From Nocardioides insulae DSM 17944 (lineage in GTDB: Bacteria > Actinomycetota > Actinomycetes > Propionibacteriales > Nocardioidaceae): DNA of 64,000 nucleotides. The notes under the pieces are model-generated. The model did not search any database, was not told where the DNA came from, and was given only the letters and a program-made list of their open reading frames with translations. The stretch is taken from positions 248,001 through 312,000 of the forward strand of contig NZ_KE383928.1 of NCBI RefSeq assembly GCF_000422825.1. Direction: 5' to 3'. Positions 52,348 through 63,420 of the stretch are shown here, in pieces (the stretch's first letter is position 1; each line of letters starts with the position of its first letter). The position numbers were made by a program, and so were the translations under genes.

Positions 52348-53402
52348 GCCCCCTCGACCACGGACTCAGCCTCGACCACGTCACCGTGGAGTACGACGGG
52401 GTGCCCGCCGTCCGCGACGTGAGCCTCGAACTCCCCGACGCCGCGGTCCTCGCGGTGCTGGGGCCCTCCGGCTCCGGCAAGTCCACCCTGCTGCGGGCGG
52501 TGGCCGGCCTGGAGCCCGCGGCGGGCACGATCAGTTGGGACGGGCGGTCGCTGGCCGGCGTACCCACCCATCGGCGGGGGTTCGCGCTGATGTTCCAGGA
52601 CGGCCAGCTCTTCGGTCACCTCACCGTGGCACGCAACGTCGGCTACCCGCTCAAGCTGCGCAAGGTCCGCGGATCCGCGGCCAGTTCCCGGATCGAGGAG
52701 CTGTTGGCCCTGGTCGGCCTGGAGGGGTACGCCGACCGGCTGCCCGGCACCCTCTCCGGTGGGGAACGGCAACGGGTCGCCCTCGCCCGCGCCCTGGCGG
52801 TCGAGCCGAAGCTGCTCCTGCTCGACGAACCCCTCTCCGCGCTCGACGCCGGCCTGCGCGAGCGGTTGGCCGGGGACCTGGCCCGCATCCTCCGGGAGTC
52901 GGGCACCACGGCGCTGATGGTGACCCATGACCAGGAGGAGGCGTTCGCCGTCGCGGACCGGCTCGCCGTGATGCGGGCCGGGCACCTGGTCCAGGAGGGC
53001 GAGACCGCCGACGTGTGGGCGCGGCCGGCGGATGCCGAGACCGCGCTGTTCCTGGGCTACGCCCGAGTGCTCACCGGGGCGGCGGCAAGACGCGTCCTGG
53101 ATGCCGCCCGAGCCGGCACCCAGAGAGCCGGCACCCAGGTAGCCGGCGGCGAGGCGGCGCCCGTGGTCGCCGTACGGCGCTCGGCCCTGGTCGTGGACGA
53201 CGCCGGCGTCCTCACCGGCCGGGTGCTCTCGGCCACGGTCACCCCCGACCAGGTCAGGCTGAAGGTCGACGTCTCCGGGATCGGCGAGCTCGACGCCGTG
53301 GCCGGGCCCCATCGCCACCCTGGAGCTGGCGACGACGTCCGGCTCAGGATCGACGTGGCGAGGATCGCGCCGGTGCCGGGTCGAGACGTTCCTGACCAGT
53401 AG
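52344..53402 (+). CDS. thiQ: Thiamine ABC transporter ATPase
   Basis: A 352-residue ABC ATPase: Walker A GPSGSGKS (40-47), signature LSGGERQRVALARAL, Walker B LLLLDEPLSALD, switch His in MVTHDQEEAFAVAD. It is longer than E. coli ThiQ (232 residues), having a C-terminal TOBE-like regulatory region (about 235-350) as in other actinobacterial ATPases of this group. GTG 52344 overlaps the thiP stop. Its last bases carry the promoter of the next gene. Confidence 0.93.
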   Translation: MSPLDHGLSLDHVTVEYDGVPAVRDVSLELPDAAVLAVLGPSGSGKSTLLRAVAGLEPAAGTISWDGRSLAGVPTHRRGFALMFQDGQLFGHLTVARNVGYPLKLRKVRGSAASSRIEELLALVGLEGYADRLPGTLSGGERQRVALARALAVEPKLLLLDEPLSALDAGLRERLAGDLARILRESGTTALMVTHDQEEAFAVADRLAVMRAGHLVQEGETADVWARPADAETALFLGYARVLTGAAARRVLDAARAGTQRAGTQVAGGEAAPVVAVRRSALVVDDAGVLTGRVLSATVTPDQVRLKVDVSGIGELDAVAGPHRHPGAGDDVRLRIDVARIAPVPGRDVPDQ

Positions 53403-53409
53403 CTACCCT
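53381..53409 (+). promoter_or_regulatory. Promoter of the PAP2-family gene inside the thiQ end
   Basis: TCGAGA (53381-53386) and TACCCT (53404-53409) are 17 nt apart, and a GTG follows the -10 by 7 nt. The gene therefore appears to have its own promoter, giving a leaderless mRNA independent of the riboswitch. Confidence 0.5.
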
Positions 53410-53416
53410 GTTGTGC

Positions 53417-54460
53417 GTGTATCGCCGTGCCCAAATCCTGCTGGTCGTGAACGCTGTCGTCATGGCCGGGCTGGCGTTCCCCATCGCCGCGTCCCTCGAC
53501 CGTCACGTGATGGACCCCGAGGGGAGCTTCCTCGGGCCGACCTGGGTGCGGCTCCCGCTGCTCCTCCTGATGGCGGTCGCGATCGACCTCATCCCGCGTG
53601 CGCTGTGGTACGGCAGGGCCAAGCCGGCGGCGTGGGGGCCGATCATCCGGGAGCGGCTCAAGAGCCACTGGACCAAGCAGCGGGTGATCCTCGTCTTCCT
53701 CGGGATCATCTGCTTCTACACGGTCTACGTCTGCTACCGGAACCTGAAGTCGTTCCTGCCGTACATCATCGAGACGAAGTACGACCACGAGCTGCACCTG
53801 ATCGACCGGGCGATCTTCTTCGGCCACGAGCCGGGCACGGTGCTCCAGCAGATCTTCGGCACCGACATCTTCGTCTGGCCGCTGTCCTACATCTACCTGT
53901 GGTTCATGCCGCTGGTGCCGATCGCGGTCGCCATCTGGCTGGTGTGGTCCAGGACGTTGACCTACGGCTACTGGTTCGTGACCTCCCAGTGCATCGCCTG
54001 GACGCTGGGCACCGCGTCGTACTACGCACTGCCCACGCTGGGCCCCGGCATCGCCTACCCCTACGTCTACTCGACGCTGGCGCACACACCCACCACAGAC
54101 CTGATGAACAGTCTGGTCAACGCGCGCCACAACGTGATCATCGACGGCATTGCAGGGGTGCAGTCCGTCGCGGGCTTCGCGTCGCTGCACTGCGGGATCA
54201 CGCTGCTGATCGCACTGATGGTGCAGTACACGATCAGGCACCGGGTCTTCCGCATCCTGGCCTGGGTGAACTTCGGGCTGACGGTGTGCGCCACCCTCTA
54301 CTTCGGCTGGCACTACGTCGCCGACGACGTCGCCGGCATCTGCCTGGCCCTGGTCTCCTTCTACGTGGGTGGCGTCGTCTCTGGGCACAAGTTCGGCCGC
54401 AAGGGGCAGGTCAAGCGCGAGGCCGCCCTCGACGCCCGCGCCACCGAAACCTCCGCCTGA
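53417..54460 (+). CDS. PAP2-superfamily (AUR1-like) membrane phosphatase/phosphotransferase
   Basis: A 347-residue polytopic protein with about seven helices. The PAP2 signature appears late: GFASLHCGITLLIALM (motif C2 with SLH) and FGWHYVADDVAG (motif C3, His-X3-Asp). This SLH/HYVxDD form belongs to the PAP2_3 or inositolphosphorylceramide-synthase-like branch, which acts on lipid phosphates at the outer face of the membrane. I chose GTG 53417, 7 nt after the -10; a TTG at 53411 would add two residues. The substrate is unknown. Confidence 0.85.
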   Translation: MYRRAQILLVVNAVVMAGLAFPIAASLDRHVMDPEGSFLGPTWVRLPLLLLMAVAIDLIPRALWYGRAKPAAWGPIIRERLKSHWTKQRVILVFLGIICFYTVYVCYRNLKSFLPYIIETKYDHELHLIDRAIFFGHEPGTVLQQIFGTDIFVWPLSYIYLWFMPLVPIAVAIWLVWSRTLTYGYWFVTSQCIAWTLGTASYYALPTLGPGIAYPYVYSTLAHTPTTDLMNSLVNARHNVIIDGIAGVQSVAGFASLHCGITLLIALMVQYTIRHRVFRILAWVNFGLTVCATLYFGWHYVADDVAGICLALVSFYVGGVVSGHKFGRKGQVKREAALDARATETSA

Positions 54461-54472
54461 CCTCCCCACCCC

Positions 54473-54595
54473 GTTGAGTGGGTCCTCCCGGGCGGTTGAG
54501 TGGGTCCTCCCGGGCGGTTGAGTCGGTCCTCCCGGACTACCGACTCAACCGTCTGCAACTCCCATTTCGACTGTCTGCAACTCCCCACTCAACCC
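54473..54595. repeat. 22-bp-periodic repeat with nested inverted copies
   Basis: A unit starting GTTGAGTGGGTCCTCCCG recurs every 22 bp at 54473, 54495 and (diverged) 54517. The third copy forms a perfect 13-bp hairpin with ACCGACTCAACCG (54539-54551). After it TCTGCAACTCCC occurs at 54552 and 54574, again 22 bp apart, and the end carries another inverted CACTCAAC. It fills the gap between the convergent PAP2-family and ppa genes. It has no spacers, so it is not a CRISPR; it looks like an expanded palindromic intergenic element. Confidence 0.8.
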
Positions 54596-54612
54596 GGGGC
54601 GGGAGAAATGCA

Positions 54613-54643
54613 ACGAGCCCCCGGAGAGGATCCGGGGGCTCGT
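54613..54643. terminator. Perfect 13-bp hairpin downstream of ppa
   Basis: Arms 54613-54625 (ACGAGCCCCCGGA) and 54631-54643 are exact complements with loop GAGGA. It lies between convergent genes, 30 nt after the ppa stop. Confidence 0.85.
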
Positions 54644-54672
54644 GGTGTGCCTCATCAGAGTGAGGCGGAGGA

Positions 54673-55161
54673 TCAGTGACCGTCGGTCTTGAACCGCTCG
54701 AAGGAGGCCTGGATCTCGGCCACGGCTGCGTCGTGGTGGACCCAGTCCGCGCCCTCGACCGACTTGCCCGGCTCGAGGTCCTTGTAGACCTCGAAGAAGT
54801 GCTTGATCTCCATCAGTTCGTGCTCGTCGACGTCGTCGATGTCCTCGATACCGGCGTTGCGCGGGTCGACCGGCACGCACAGCACCTTGTCGTCGCCGCC
54901 GGCCTCGTCGGTCATCCGGAACATGCCGATCGCGCGGCACTTGATCAGGCAACCGGGGAAGGTCGGGTAGGGGAGGAGGACCAGCGCGTCCAGCGGGTCG
55001 CCGTCCTGACCGAGGGTGTCCTCGATGTAGCCGTAGTCGGCGGGGTACACCGTCGAGGTGAACAGGGTGCGGTCGAGACGAAGCCTGCCGCTCTCGTGGT
55101 CGACTTCGTACTTGTTGCGCTCACCCTTGGGGATCTCGACCAGAACGTCGAACTCCAGCAC
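54673..55161 (-). CDS. ppa: Inorganic pyrophosphatase (family I)
   Basis: A 162-residue soluble pyrophosphatase hydrolysing PPi to phosphate. The catalytic segments [38 protein letters not shown] (with the family Asp triad) and [16 protein letters not shown] are all present, and length is normal. The GTG start has a GGAGG site. It is divergent from dacB. Confidence 0.97.
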   Translation of the reverse strand: MLEFDVLVEIPKGERNKYEVDHESGRLRLDRTLFTSTVYPADYGYIEDTLGQDGDPLDALVLLPYPTFPGCLIKCRAIGMFRMTDEAGGDDKVLCVPVDPRNAGIEDIDDVDEHELMEIKHFFEVYKDLEPGKSVEGADWVHHDAAVAEIQASFERFKTDGH

Positions 55162-55206
55162 GTCTTGCCTCCGCAGTCCAGCGGCTCAGGGCCGCCCCAT
55201 CGTGGT

Positions 55207-55252
55207 GCGGGCAGGGCCCGCCGATCTTGGTGGTGCGGGTCGGGGGACCCGC
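55207..55252. repeat. Pair of similar short hairpins between ppa and dacB
   Basis: Two hairpins with the same flanks: GCGGGC-AGG-GCCCGC (55207-55221) and GCGGGTC-GGGG-GACCCGC (55235-55252), each preceded by TGGT and followed by CG. They look like a duplicated element in the divergent promoter region. Confidence 0.55.
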
Positions 55253-55313
55253 CGTGAATGTCACATCAGTGTCCACCACAATGGCTCCTGAGGCGATTCA
55301 GGGAGGTCGAAGC

Positions 55314-56789
55314 ATGGCTCGAGGTGACGTAAGCCACGCCGGTGGGCGGCGTGCCGCCCGGCGCGCGCCCCGCCGACGGCGTACCGGCCGCTGGGTCGCG
55401 CTCGCCGTGGTCCTCGTCCTGGGCGGCACCGCCGCGGCGGCCTACCAATTGGGCTGGGTGGACTACGCGCAGGACACCTGGTTCGCCGAGGAGGCGCCTC
55501 CGCCCGCGCCCGAGCCGGAGGGTCTGGACCTCCCCGAGGTGGTGACTCCCGCTGCCGTGGCCGCGCCGGTCGAGGCCACCGCCCCCGGCCCCGCGAAGGT
55601 ACGCCGGGCGATCTCCGGTCCGCTCGGCGACGACGACCTCGGACCTCATGTGGTCGCCGGGGTCGCCCCGGTGGGCGGCGGCGAGACGGTGTGGACGCAG
55701 GGCAGCGGAGCCTTCATCCCCGCCTCGACCACCAAGCTGCTGACCAGCACGGCCGCCCTCGACGTGATCGATCCGGAGACCCGCTTCGCGACCCGTGTGG
55801 TGGCCGGCGGCGATGGGCGGATCGTGCTGGTCGGAGGCGGTGACCCGCTGCTCGCCTCGGACCCCGCCGCGGCCGAGGAGGACTATGCCGACGGTGCCGA
55901 CATCCGCACCCTGGCCCGACGTACCGCCGCGGCGTTGAAGGCGGACGGGCAGACCCGGGTGCGGCTCGGCTATGACGACTCCCTGTTCACCGGACCGGCG
56001 GTCAACCCCGCGTGGGAGGCGGACTACGTGCCGGACGGGGTGGTCTCCCCGATCACGGCGCTGTGGGTCGACGAGGGTAGGCCGGCGGACGGGATCGGGC
56101 GGGTGGCCGATCCGTCATTTTCCGCGGCGCAGGCCTTCGCCGACGGCCTCCGCAAGGAGGGGATCACGGTGCGCGGCAGACCCGCCCACGGCACCGCCGG
56201 GGCCACCGGCGCGGAACTGGCCCGGGTGCAGAGCCCGCCGTTGCGCGAGATCGTCGAGCATCTCATCCTGATCAGCGACAACGAGGCGACCGAGGTGGTC
56301 GCGCGACAGGTCGGGCTGGCCGTCTCCGGCGAGGGCAGCTCGGCCGCCGGGGTCCGCGACGTGATGGCGACCCTGACCGCGCTGGGGGTCGACCTCGCGG
56401 ACAGCCGGATCTACGACGGCAGCGGACTGTCCCGGCAGGGCCGGCTGACGGCGTCCGCCCTGCTCACGACCCTGCAGGCCGCCGGCGACCCGGCCCATCC
56501 GGCACTCGCCACGGTCGTCGGCGGACTGCCGGTGGCGGGCTTCACCGGCAGCCTCACCACCCGCTTCGACGAGGGCGCCGCCGACCGCGGCCTGGGCCGC
56601 GTGCGCGCCAAGACCGGCACCCTGACCGGTGTCAGCAGCCTGGCCGGGGTGGCGACCGGGGTGGACGGCACCGGGATGGTCTTCGTGGTCGCTGCGGATC
56701 GGATCGATCCGGTCGACACCCTCGGAGCCCGGGCGGCGCTCGACCGGGCCGCCTCCGCCCTCGGCGCCTGCGCCTGCGGGGCGGGCTGA
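55314..56789 (+). CDS. dacB: D-alanyl-D-alanine carboxypeptidase/endopeptidase (PBP4 class C)
   Basis: A 491-residue class C penicillin-binding protein. The N terminus is Arg-rich and followed by one membrane-anchoring helix (about residues 26-44), then a Pro/Ala-rich linker. Active-site motifs are SxxK (Ser138-Lys141 in PASTTKLL), SDN (321-323) and KTG (433-435). It trims or cleaves peptidoglycan peptides outside the membrane. ATG 55314 has a GGGAGG site; upstream in-frame codons lack one. It begins the conserved block that runs through folE. Confidence 0.94.
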   Translation: MARGDVSHAGGRRAARRAPRRRRTGRWVALAVVLVLGGTAAAAYQLGWVDYAQDTWFAEEAPPPAPEPEGLDLPEVVTPAAVAAPVEATAPGPAKVRRAISGPLGDDDLGPHVVAGVAPVGGGETVWTQGSGAFIPASTTKLLTSTAALDVIDPETRFATRVVAGGDGRIVLVGGGDPLLASDPAAAEEDYADGADIRTLARRTAAALKADGQTRVRLGYDDSLFTGPAVNPAWEADYVPDGVVSPITALWVDEGRPADGIGRVADPSFSAAQAFADGLRKEGITVRGRPAHGTAGATGAELARVQSPPLREIVEHLILISDNEATEVVARQVGLAVSGEGSSAAGVRDVMATLTALGVDLADSRIYDGSGLSRQGRLTASALLTTLQAAGDPAHPALATVVGGLPVAGFTGSLTTRFDEGAADRGLGRVRAKTGTLTGVSSLAGVATGVDGTGMVFVVAADRIDPVDTLGARAALDRAASALGACACGAG

Positions 56790-56849
56790 GCCCGGCGCAC
56801 TCACTCGATCGACGCGGCCCACGCGTCCCGCGGCCGCCCAGCCCTCGGC

Positions 56850-56855
56850 TAGCGT
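56850..56855 (+). promoter_or_regulatory. -10 hexamer of the leaderless DUF2342 gene
   Basis: TAGCGT ends 7 nt before ATG 56863; no ribosome binding site lies in between. Confidence 0.45.
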
Positions 56856-56862
56856 CGGGCAC

Positions 56863-57927
56863 ATGAGTCTGCCTGCATCACGGTCGTACGACGGACCCGC
56901 CGGAGCCTCGATGGTCGACTGGGAGCTTGCCTGCCGACTGGGGGCCCGGATCGCCGGGGACGGGCCGGAGGTGACCGCGCAGGAGGCCTCGGACGTGGTC
57001 GCCGAACTGCGTGCGCATGCGCGCAGGAGCACCGGGCTGGTGGCCGAGCACACCGGGCTGGAGGCTCCTGCGGGGACGGCACCGGTCCTGGTGGTGGACC
57101 GTCCGGGCTGGGTGCGGGCCAACGCCGAGGGATTCGCCGGCCTGATCGGGCCGGTCGCCGAGGCGCTCGCGCGCAAGCAGACCAAGCCTCCCGGCGCGTG
57201 GTCCACCGCGGTCAGCGCCAAGGTGGCCGGCACCGAGCTGGGTGGGATGCTGGGCTTCTTGAGCAGCAAGGTGCTGGGCCAGTTCGACCCCTTCTTCGAG
57301 CCGCACGGCCGACTGCTCCTGGTCGCCCCGAACGTCGTCCACGTCGAGCGTGAGATGGACGTCGACCCGACCGACTTCAGGCTCTGGGTCTGCCTGCACG
57401 AGGAGACCCACCGGGTGCAGTTCACCGCCGTCCCGTGGCTGCGGCAGCACCTGTTCGGCGAGATCGAGCACCTGGTCGGCACCTTCGACACCCACAGTCT
57501 GCTCGACGAGGGCCTGCGTCGGGTCGGACAGGCGGTCCGCAGCCGGGAGGGAAGCCTCCTCGACGCGGTGAGCAACGAGGAGCAGAAGGCCATCATCGAC
57601 CGGGTCACCGGTGTGATGAGCCTGCTGGAGGGTCATGCGGACGTCGTGATGGACGGGGTCGGACCCGGGGTGATCCCCACGGTGCGAGAGATCCGCACCA
57701 AGTTCAACAAGCGACGCAAGGGAGCCGGCTCGCTCGACCGGATGCTCCGCCGACTGCTGGGCCTGGATGCCAAGATGGCGCAGTACCGGGACGGCGCCCG
57801 CTTCGTGCGGCGGGTGGTGCACAAGGTGGGCATGGACGAGTTCAACGCCGTCTGGGCCGAGCCCGCCCACCTGCCCTCCACCGCGGAGATCGCGGACCCC
57901 CAGGCCTGGATCGCGCGGGTGCTGTGA
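56863..57927 (+). CDS. DUF2342 zinc-dependent metalloprotease-like protein
   Basis: A 354-residue protein of the actinobacterial DUF2342 family (TIGR03624/TIGR03883), a zincin-like metallopeptidase. The metal motif is HEETH (179-183) in VCLHEETHRVQF, with a downstream Glu-rich segment SLLEGHADVVMDGVG giving further ligands. Substrate unknown. The place between dacB and tilS is conserved in actinobacteria. The gene lies downstream of a probable leaderless promoter. Confidence 0.88.
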   Translation: MSLPASRSYDGPAGASMVDWELACRLGARIAGDGPEVTAQEASDVVAELRAHARRSTGLVAEHTGLEAPAGTAPVLVVDRPGWVRANAEGFAGLIGPVAEALARKQTKPPGAWSTAVSAKVAGTELGGMLGFLSSKVLGQFDPFFEPHGRLLLVAPNVVHVEREMDVDPTDFRLWVCLHEETHRVQFTAVPWLRQHLFGEIEHLVGTFDTHSLLDEGLRRVGQAVRSREGSLLDAVSNEEQKAIIDRVTGVMSLLEGHADVVMDGVGPGVIPTVREIRTKFNKRRKGAGSLDRMLRRLLGLDAKMAQYRDGARFVRRVVHKVGMDEFNAVWAEPAHLPSTAEIADPQAWIARVL

Positions 57928-57934
57928 GCCGGCG

Positions 57935-58963
57935 GTGAGTCTGCATCCCGCCCTCGCCCAGGTACGCCGCGGCGTACGCGCCGCCCTGCAACCACTGACC
58001 CCGGGGGCCACCGTGTTGGTGGCCTGCTCCGGTGGCGCCGACTCGCTGGCGCTGCTCAGCGCGACCGTCGCCGAGGCACGCACCCAGGCGCTCGTGGTCC
58101 TCGGGGTGACCGTCGACCACGCTCTCCAGTCGGGGTCGGCCGAGTACGCCGCCCATGTGGTCGAACAGATGGCCCAGCTCGGTGCCGCCCAGACCGTGAC
58201 GGCCCGGGTCACCGTCGAGGACGGCGGCGGCATGGGACCGGAGGCGGCCGCGCGGCGGGCGCGGTACGACGTGCTCGACCAGGTCGCCGAGCAGGTCGGG
58301 GCCGAGGCGATCCTGCTCGGGCACACCCGTGACGACCAGGCCGAGACCGTGCTGCTGGGCCTGACCCGTGGTTCGGGTGGCCGTTCGCTGGCCGGGATGC
58401 GGCGCGGGTTCGACCGCTACCGCCGGCCGCTGCTGGATGTCTCCCGGGCGGACACCGTCACGGCCTGCCAGGTCGAGGGGATCGACTACTGGACCGACCC
58501 GCACAACAGCGATCCGGCCTACACCAGGGTGCGCGTGCGCACCCGGGTGCTGCCGATGCTGGAGGACGAGCTCGGCCCCGGCGTCGCGGCCACATTGGCG
58601 CGCACCGCCGACCAGCTCCGCGTCGACATGGATCACCTCGACGATCAGGCCGAGGCGGCCTTCGCCGTCCTCGCCCCACCTGCGGGGCCGGGGGAGCCGG
58701 TGCCGCACGGCTTGTCGGTCGAGGCACTCGCCGAGCTGCCCACCGCCATCCGGCGCCGGGTGCTCCGGTTGGCCGCGCTCGCCGCCGGCGCGCCCGGCGC
58801 CGAGCTCTTCCACGAGCACGTCCTGGCCCTGGACACCCTGATCACCGGCTGGCGCGGCCAGCGCTGGATCGACCTGCCCGGCCATCTCCGCGGCGTACGC
58901 CGGGAGGGCCGCCTCGTCTTCGACCGTCGACCGAATCAGGTGTCCGGGGGGTCGGCCGGTTAG
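57935..58963 (+). CDS. tilS: tRNA(Ile)-lysidine synthase
   Basis: A 342-residue N-type ATP pyrophosphatase. The PP-loop is CSGGADSLAL (31-40), followed by LGHTRDDQAETVLLGLTRGSGGRSLAGM, characteristic of TilS. It puts lysidine at position 34 of tRNA-Ile(CAU), so that AUA is read as isoleucine. The C-terminal domain is short, as in other actinobacteria. GTG 57935 follows the previous stop by 7 nt. Its TAG stop forms the start of the hpt -10. Confidence 0.94.
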   Translation: MSLHPALAQVRRGVRAALQPLTPGATVLVACSGGADSLALLSATVAEARTQALVVLGVTVDHALQSGSAEYAAHVVEQMAQLGAAQTVTARVTVEDGGGMGPEAAARRARYDVLDQVAEQVGAEAILLGHTRDDQAETVLLGLTRGSGGRSLAGMRRGFDRYRRPLLDVSRADTVTACQVEGIDYWTDPHNSDPAYTRVRVRTRVLPMLEDELGPGVAATLARTADQLRVDMDHLDDQAEAAFAVLAPPAGPGEPVPHGLSVEALAELPTAIRRRVLRLAALAAGAPGAELFHEHVLALDTLITGWRGQRWIDLPGHLRGVRREGRLVFDRRPNQVSGGSAG

Positions 58964-58966
58964 GCT
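58961..58966 (+). promoter_or_regulatory. -10 hexamer of hpt built on the tilS stop codon
   Basis: TAGGCT begins with the tilS TAG stop and ends 7 nt before the hpt ATG, the same arrangement as at tadA. Confidence 0.5.
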
Positions 58967-58973
58967 CCGAGTC

Positions 58974-59525
58974 ATGGACGTCTCCTCCGTCAGCGGCGAC
59001 CTCGTCGAGGTCCTCTACACCGAAGATCAGATCCAGGGCCGGCTCAAGGAGCTGGCCGAGCAGATCCGGGCCGACTACGAGGGCGAGGACCTGCTGCTGG
59101 TCGGCGTTCTGCGCGGCGCGGTCATGGTGATGGCCGACCTGGCCCGCCACCTCGATCGGCACGTCGAGATCGACTGGATGGCCGTCTCCTCCTACGGCTC
59201 GGGCACCAAGTCCAGCGGCGTGGTCCGGATCCTCAAGGACCTCGACACCGACCTGAGCGGGCGACACGTCCTGGTCGTCGACGAGATCATCGACACCGGT
59301 CTGACCATCTCCTGGCTGGTCGCCAACCTGTCCTCCCGCGGGCCGGCGAGCGTGGAGATCGCCACGCTTCTCCGCAAGCCGGAGGCGCAGACGATGCCGG
59401 TGGAGGCCAGGTACGTCGGCTGGGACATCCCCAACGAGTTCGTGGTCGGCTACGGCCTCGACTATGACGAGCGCTACCGCAACCTGCGCGACATCGCCAC
59501 CCTCGCACCCCACATCTATTCCTGA
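58974..59525 (+). CDS. hpt: Hypoxanthine phosphoribosyltransferase
   Basis: A 183-residue purine-salvage enzyme turning hypoxanthine or guanine plus PRPP into IMP or GMP. The PRPP motif is VLVVDEIIDTGLT (99-111), with GVLRGAVMVMADL and MAVSSYGSGTKSSG of the flexible loop, and C-terminal VVGYGLDYDERYRNL. ATG 58974 appears leaderless. The tilS-hpt-ftsH order is widely conserved. Confidence 0.97.
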   Translation: MDVSSVSGDLVEVLYTEDQIQGRLKELAEQIRADYEGEDLLLVGVLRGAVMVMADLARHLDRHVEIDWMAVSSYGSGTKSSGVVRILKDLDTDLSGRHVLVVDEIIDTGLTISWLVANLSSRGPASVEIATLLRKPEAQTMPVEARYVGWDIPNEFVVGYGLDYDERYRNLRDIATLAPHIYS

Positions 59526-59655
59526 GTGGAGCTGGGCACCTCCTCTCGCAGTGCTCCCGGGCGGACTGCCCGCTGAGGTGGTGCTCCCTGTCCACGATCG
59601 TGGCTGCCTGCATCGGCATTGGTGCGGGCTGCGACAATGGTGGTCGCGGCGGCTG

Positions 59656-59682
59656 GGGACGATCCGAGTCGTCCAGACGTTG
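59656..59682 (+). promoter_or_regulatory. Possible ECF-sigma-type promoter upstream of ftsH
   Basis: GGGAC (59656-59660), 18 nt, then GTTG (59679-59682) resembles the SigR/SigH group pattern GGAA(T/C)-N18-GTT. Overlapping TACCGT (59683-59688) could be a housekeeping -10. The 59526-59723 gap has no other clear element. The assignment is tentative. Confidence 0.3.
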
Positions 59683-59723
59683 TACCGTCGGCAGTTCCAA
59701 CCAAAACCGGTCGAGAGAAGCTC

Positions 59724-61751
<2,028 letters not shown>

Positions 61752-61758
61752 GCCGGGT

Positions 61759-62406
61759 ATGACTCACTCAGGGGCGTCCTCGGACGCCGTGCCGGGCATC
61801 GACCCGGTCACACTGGCCGCGACCACCCGCGACGTACCCGGCTTCGATCACGCCCGCGCCGAAGCGGCGGTGCGAGAGCTGCTCGCCGCCATCGGGGAGG
61901 ATCCCGAGCGCGAAGGGCTGCGTGAGACCCCGGCGCGGGTGGCCCGGGCGTACGCCGAACTGACCGCGGGCCTGCGGATGGAGCCCGAGGACGTCCTCAC
62001 CACCACCTTCGACCTCGGCCACGACGAGCTCGTGCTGGTGCGCGACATCGAGCTGTGGTCGATGTGCGAGCACCATCTGGTGCCGTTCACCGGGGTCGCG
62101 CACGTCGGGTACATCCCGGCCGAGTCGGGGAAGATCACCGGGCTCTCCAAGCTCGCCCGGCTGGTCGACGTCTACGCCAAGCGCCCTCAGGTGCAGGAGC
62201 GGCTCACCACCCAGGTCGCCGACGCCCTCATGGAGATCCTCGAGGCACGTGGTGTGATCGTCGTGATCGAGGCCGAGCACCTGTGCATGACCATGCGTGG
62301 CGTCCGCAAGGCCGGCGCCCGCACCATCACCTCCGCGGTGCGGGGCTCGATGCTGGCCAGCGCTGCCACCCGCGCTGAGGCGATGGCGCTGATCCACCGC
62401 CGTTGA
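61759..62406 (+). CDS. folE: GTP cyclohydrolase I
   Basis: A 215-residue enzyme making dihydroneopterin triphosphate from GTP, the first step to folate. Zinc ligands are Cys103 and His106 in [10 protein letters not shown] and Cys176 in EHLCMTMRG, so this is the classical zinc-dependent Fol[19 protein letters not shown] and TSAVRGSM are also canonical. ATG 61759 follows the ftsH stop by 7 nt. The stop codon is the first base of a terminator hairpin. Confidence 0.97.
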   Translation: MTHSGASSDAVPGIDPVTLAATTRDVPGFDHARAEAAVRELLAAIGEDPEREGLRETPARVARAYAELTAGLRMEPEDVLTTTFDLGHDELVLVRDIELWSMCEHHLVPFTGVAHVGYIPAESGKITGLSKLARLVDVYAKRPQVQERLTTQVADALMEILEARGVIVVIEAEHLCMTMRGVRKAGARTITSAVRGSMLASAATRAEAMALIHRR

Positions 62407-62441
62407 TCGTGGAAGCCGCGCTCGTGGCGCGGCTCCACGAT
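62406..62441 (+). terminator. Hairpin terminator overlapping the folE stop
   Basis: Arms 62406-62421 and 62427-62441 pair over 15 bp with one bulged A and loop TCGTG. It lies between folE and the convergent methyltransferase. Confidence 0.75.
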
Positions 62442-62449
62442 GGCTCGGA

Positions 62450-63181
62450 TCAGCGGAACCTCTCCACGAGGCGCGAGACCGGGCCGCGCTTCTCTGCCCA
62501 GTCCTTGTCACGGACGGTCGGCGTGCCCGTCATTTGGTGGGTGGGTCGCACCCGCTGGCCACGCTCGAAGACGATGATGCTGTCGTAGAAGTGCATCGAG
62601 GTCGTGGTTCGGGTGAAATCGTCCACCTTGAAGCTCTCCTCACGGGAGTGCCACGCGTTGAGCTGGTCGGAGAGGTCCTTCGCGTACTCGATGAAGGTGC
62701 CTGACTTGCGCAGGCCGCCGGCGTACTTCTTCGGCCAGTAGTTGGTGTGCAGGTCCTCGATGAGGAAGACCCCCTCCTGGCTCATGTGCGGATAGATCTC
62801 CTCGAACGTGTTGATCTGCTGCACGGGATAGTGGCCTCCGTCCTCGATGACCACGTCGATGGGCCGGCCGATCTCCTCGACGATCGAGCGTAGGAACGTC
62901 CGGTCGGCCTGATCGCCGATGAAGATCTTGGTCCGGCGCTGCTCCAGGCTCTTGCACCGTGGGTTGATGTCCACGCCGTGGATGCGCGCGCCGCGGCCGA
63001 AGTAGTCGCGCCACATCTGCAGCGAGCCCCCTTGGGAGACCCCGAACTCGAGCACCACCGGTTTCTTTCCGCGGAACCTCTCGAAGTGTCTTTCATAGAT
63101 CTCGAAGTAGTGCAGCCACTTGTGGATGAGTCGACCGTCGTTGTTCCGGAAGTAGGTTTCGAGCTGATTCCTGGAGGCCAT
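62450..63181 (-). CDS. Class I SAM-dependent methyltransferase (cephalosporin-hydroxylase/TylF-like)
   Basis: A 243-residue protein with a SAM motif LEFGVSQGGSLQMW (44-57), IHGVDINP (second strand, Asp71), FIGDQADRTFL and VVIEDGGHYPVQQIN. This is the Methyltransf_24/cephalosporin-hydroxylase-like group, often found in glycan or natural-product loci as sugar O-methyltransferases. ATG 63181 is chosen because the upstream open frame lacks similarity. Codon use has more A/T-ending codons than the folE block. It is divergent from a sulfotransferase-like gene. Confidence 0.8.
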   Translation of the reverse strand: MASRNQLETYFRNNDGRLIHKWLHYFEIYERHFERFRGKKPVVLEFGVSQGGSLQMWRDYFGRGARIHGVDINPRCKSLEQRRTKIFIGDQADRTFLRSIVEEIGRPIDVVIEDGGHYPVQQINTFEEIYPHMSQEGVFLIEDLHTNYWPKKYAGGLRKSGTFIEYAKDLSDQLNAWHSREESFKVDDFTRTTTSMHFYDSIIVFERGQRVRPTHQMTGTPTVRDKDWAEKRGPVSRLVERFR

Positions 63182-63420
63182 GGCGGGGAGAGTAGCGCGC
63201 AGGAGGGGAGTGGCACTTCGATCCACACCAGGTTCGACGCACAGCGATTCGAAGTGTGGCGGTGCTGAGTAGCGATGTAGGTGGGGACTCGTGGGTACGG
63301 GCACTGCGCCGCGAACGAGTTCGGCATCCCGGTGGTCCGCCTCTGCCGGCGTAAGCAGGTGCCCTAGGATCTGATGGCCGAGCGCGTGTGTGAATGGGCC
63401 CTTGTGGAACGGAGACTCCG

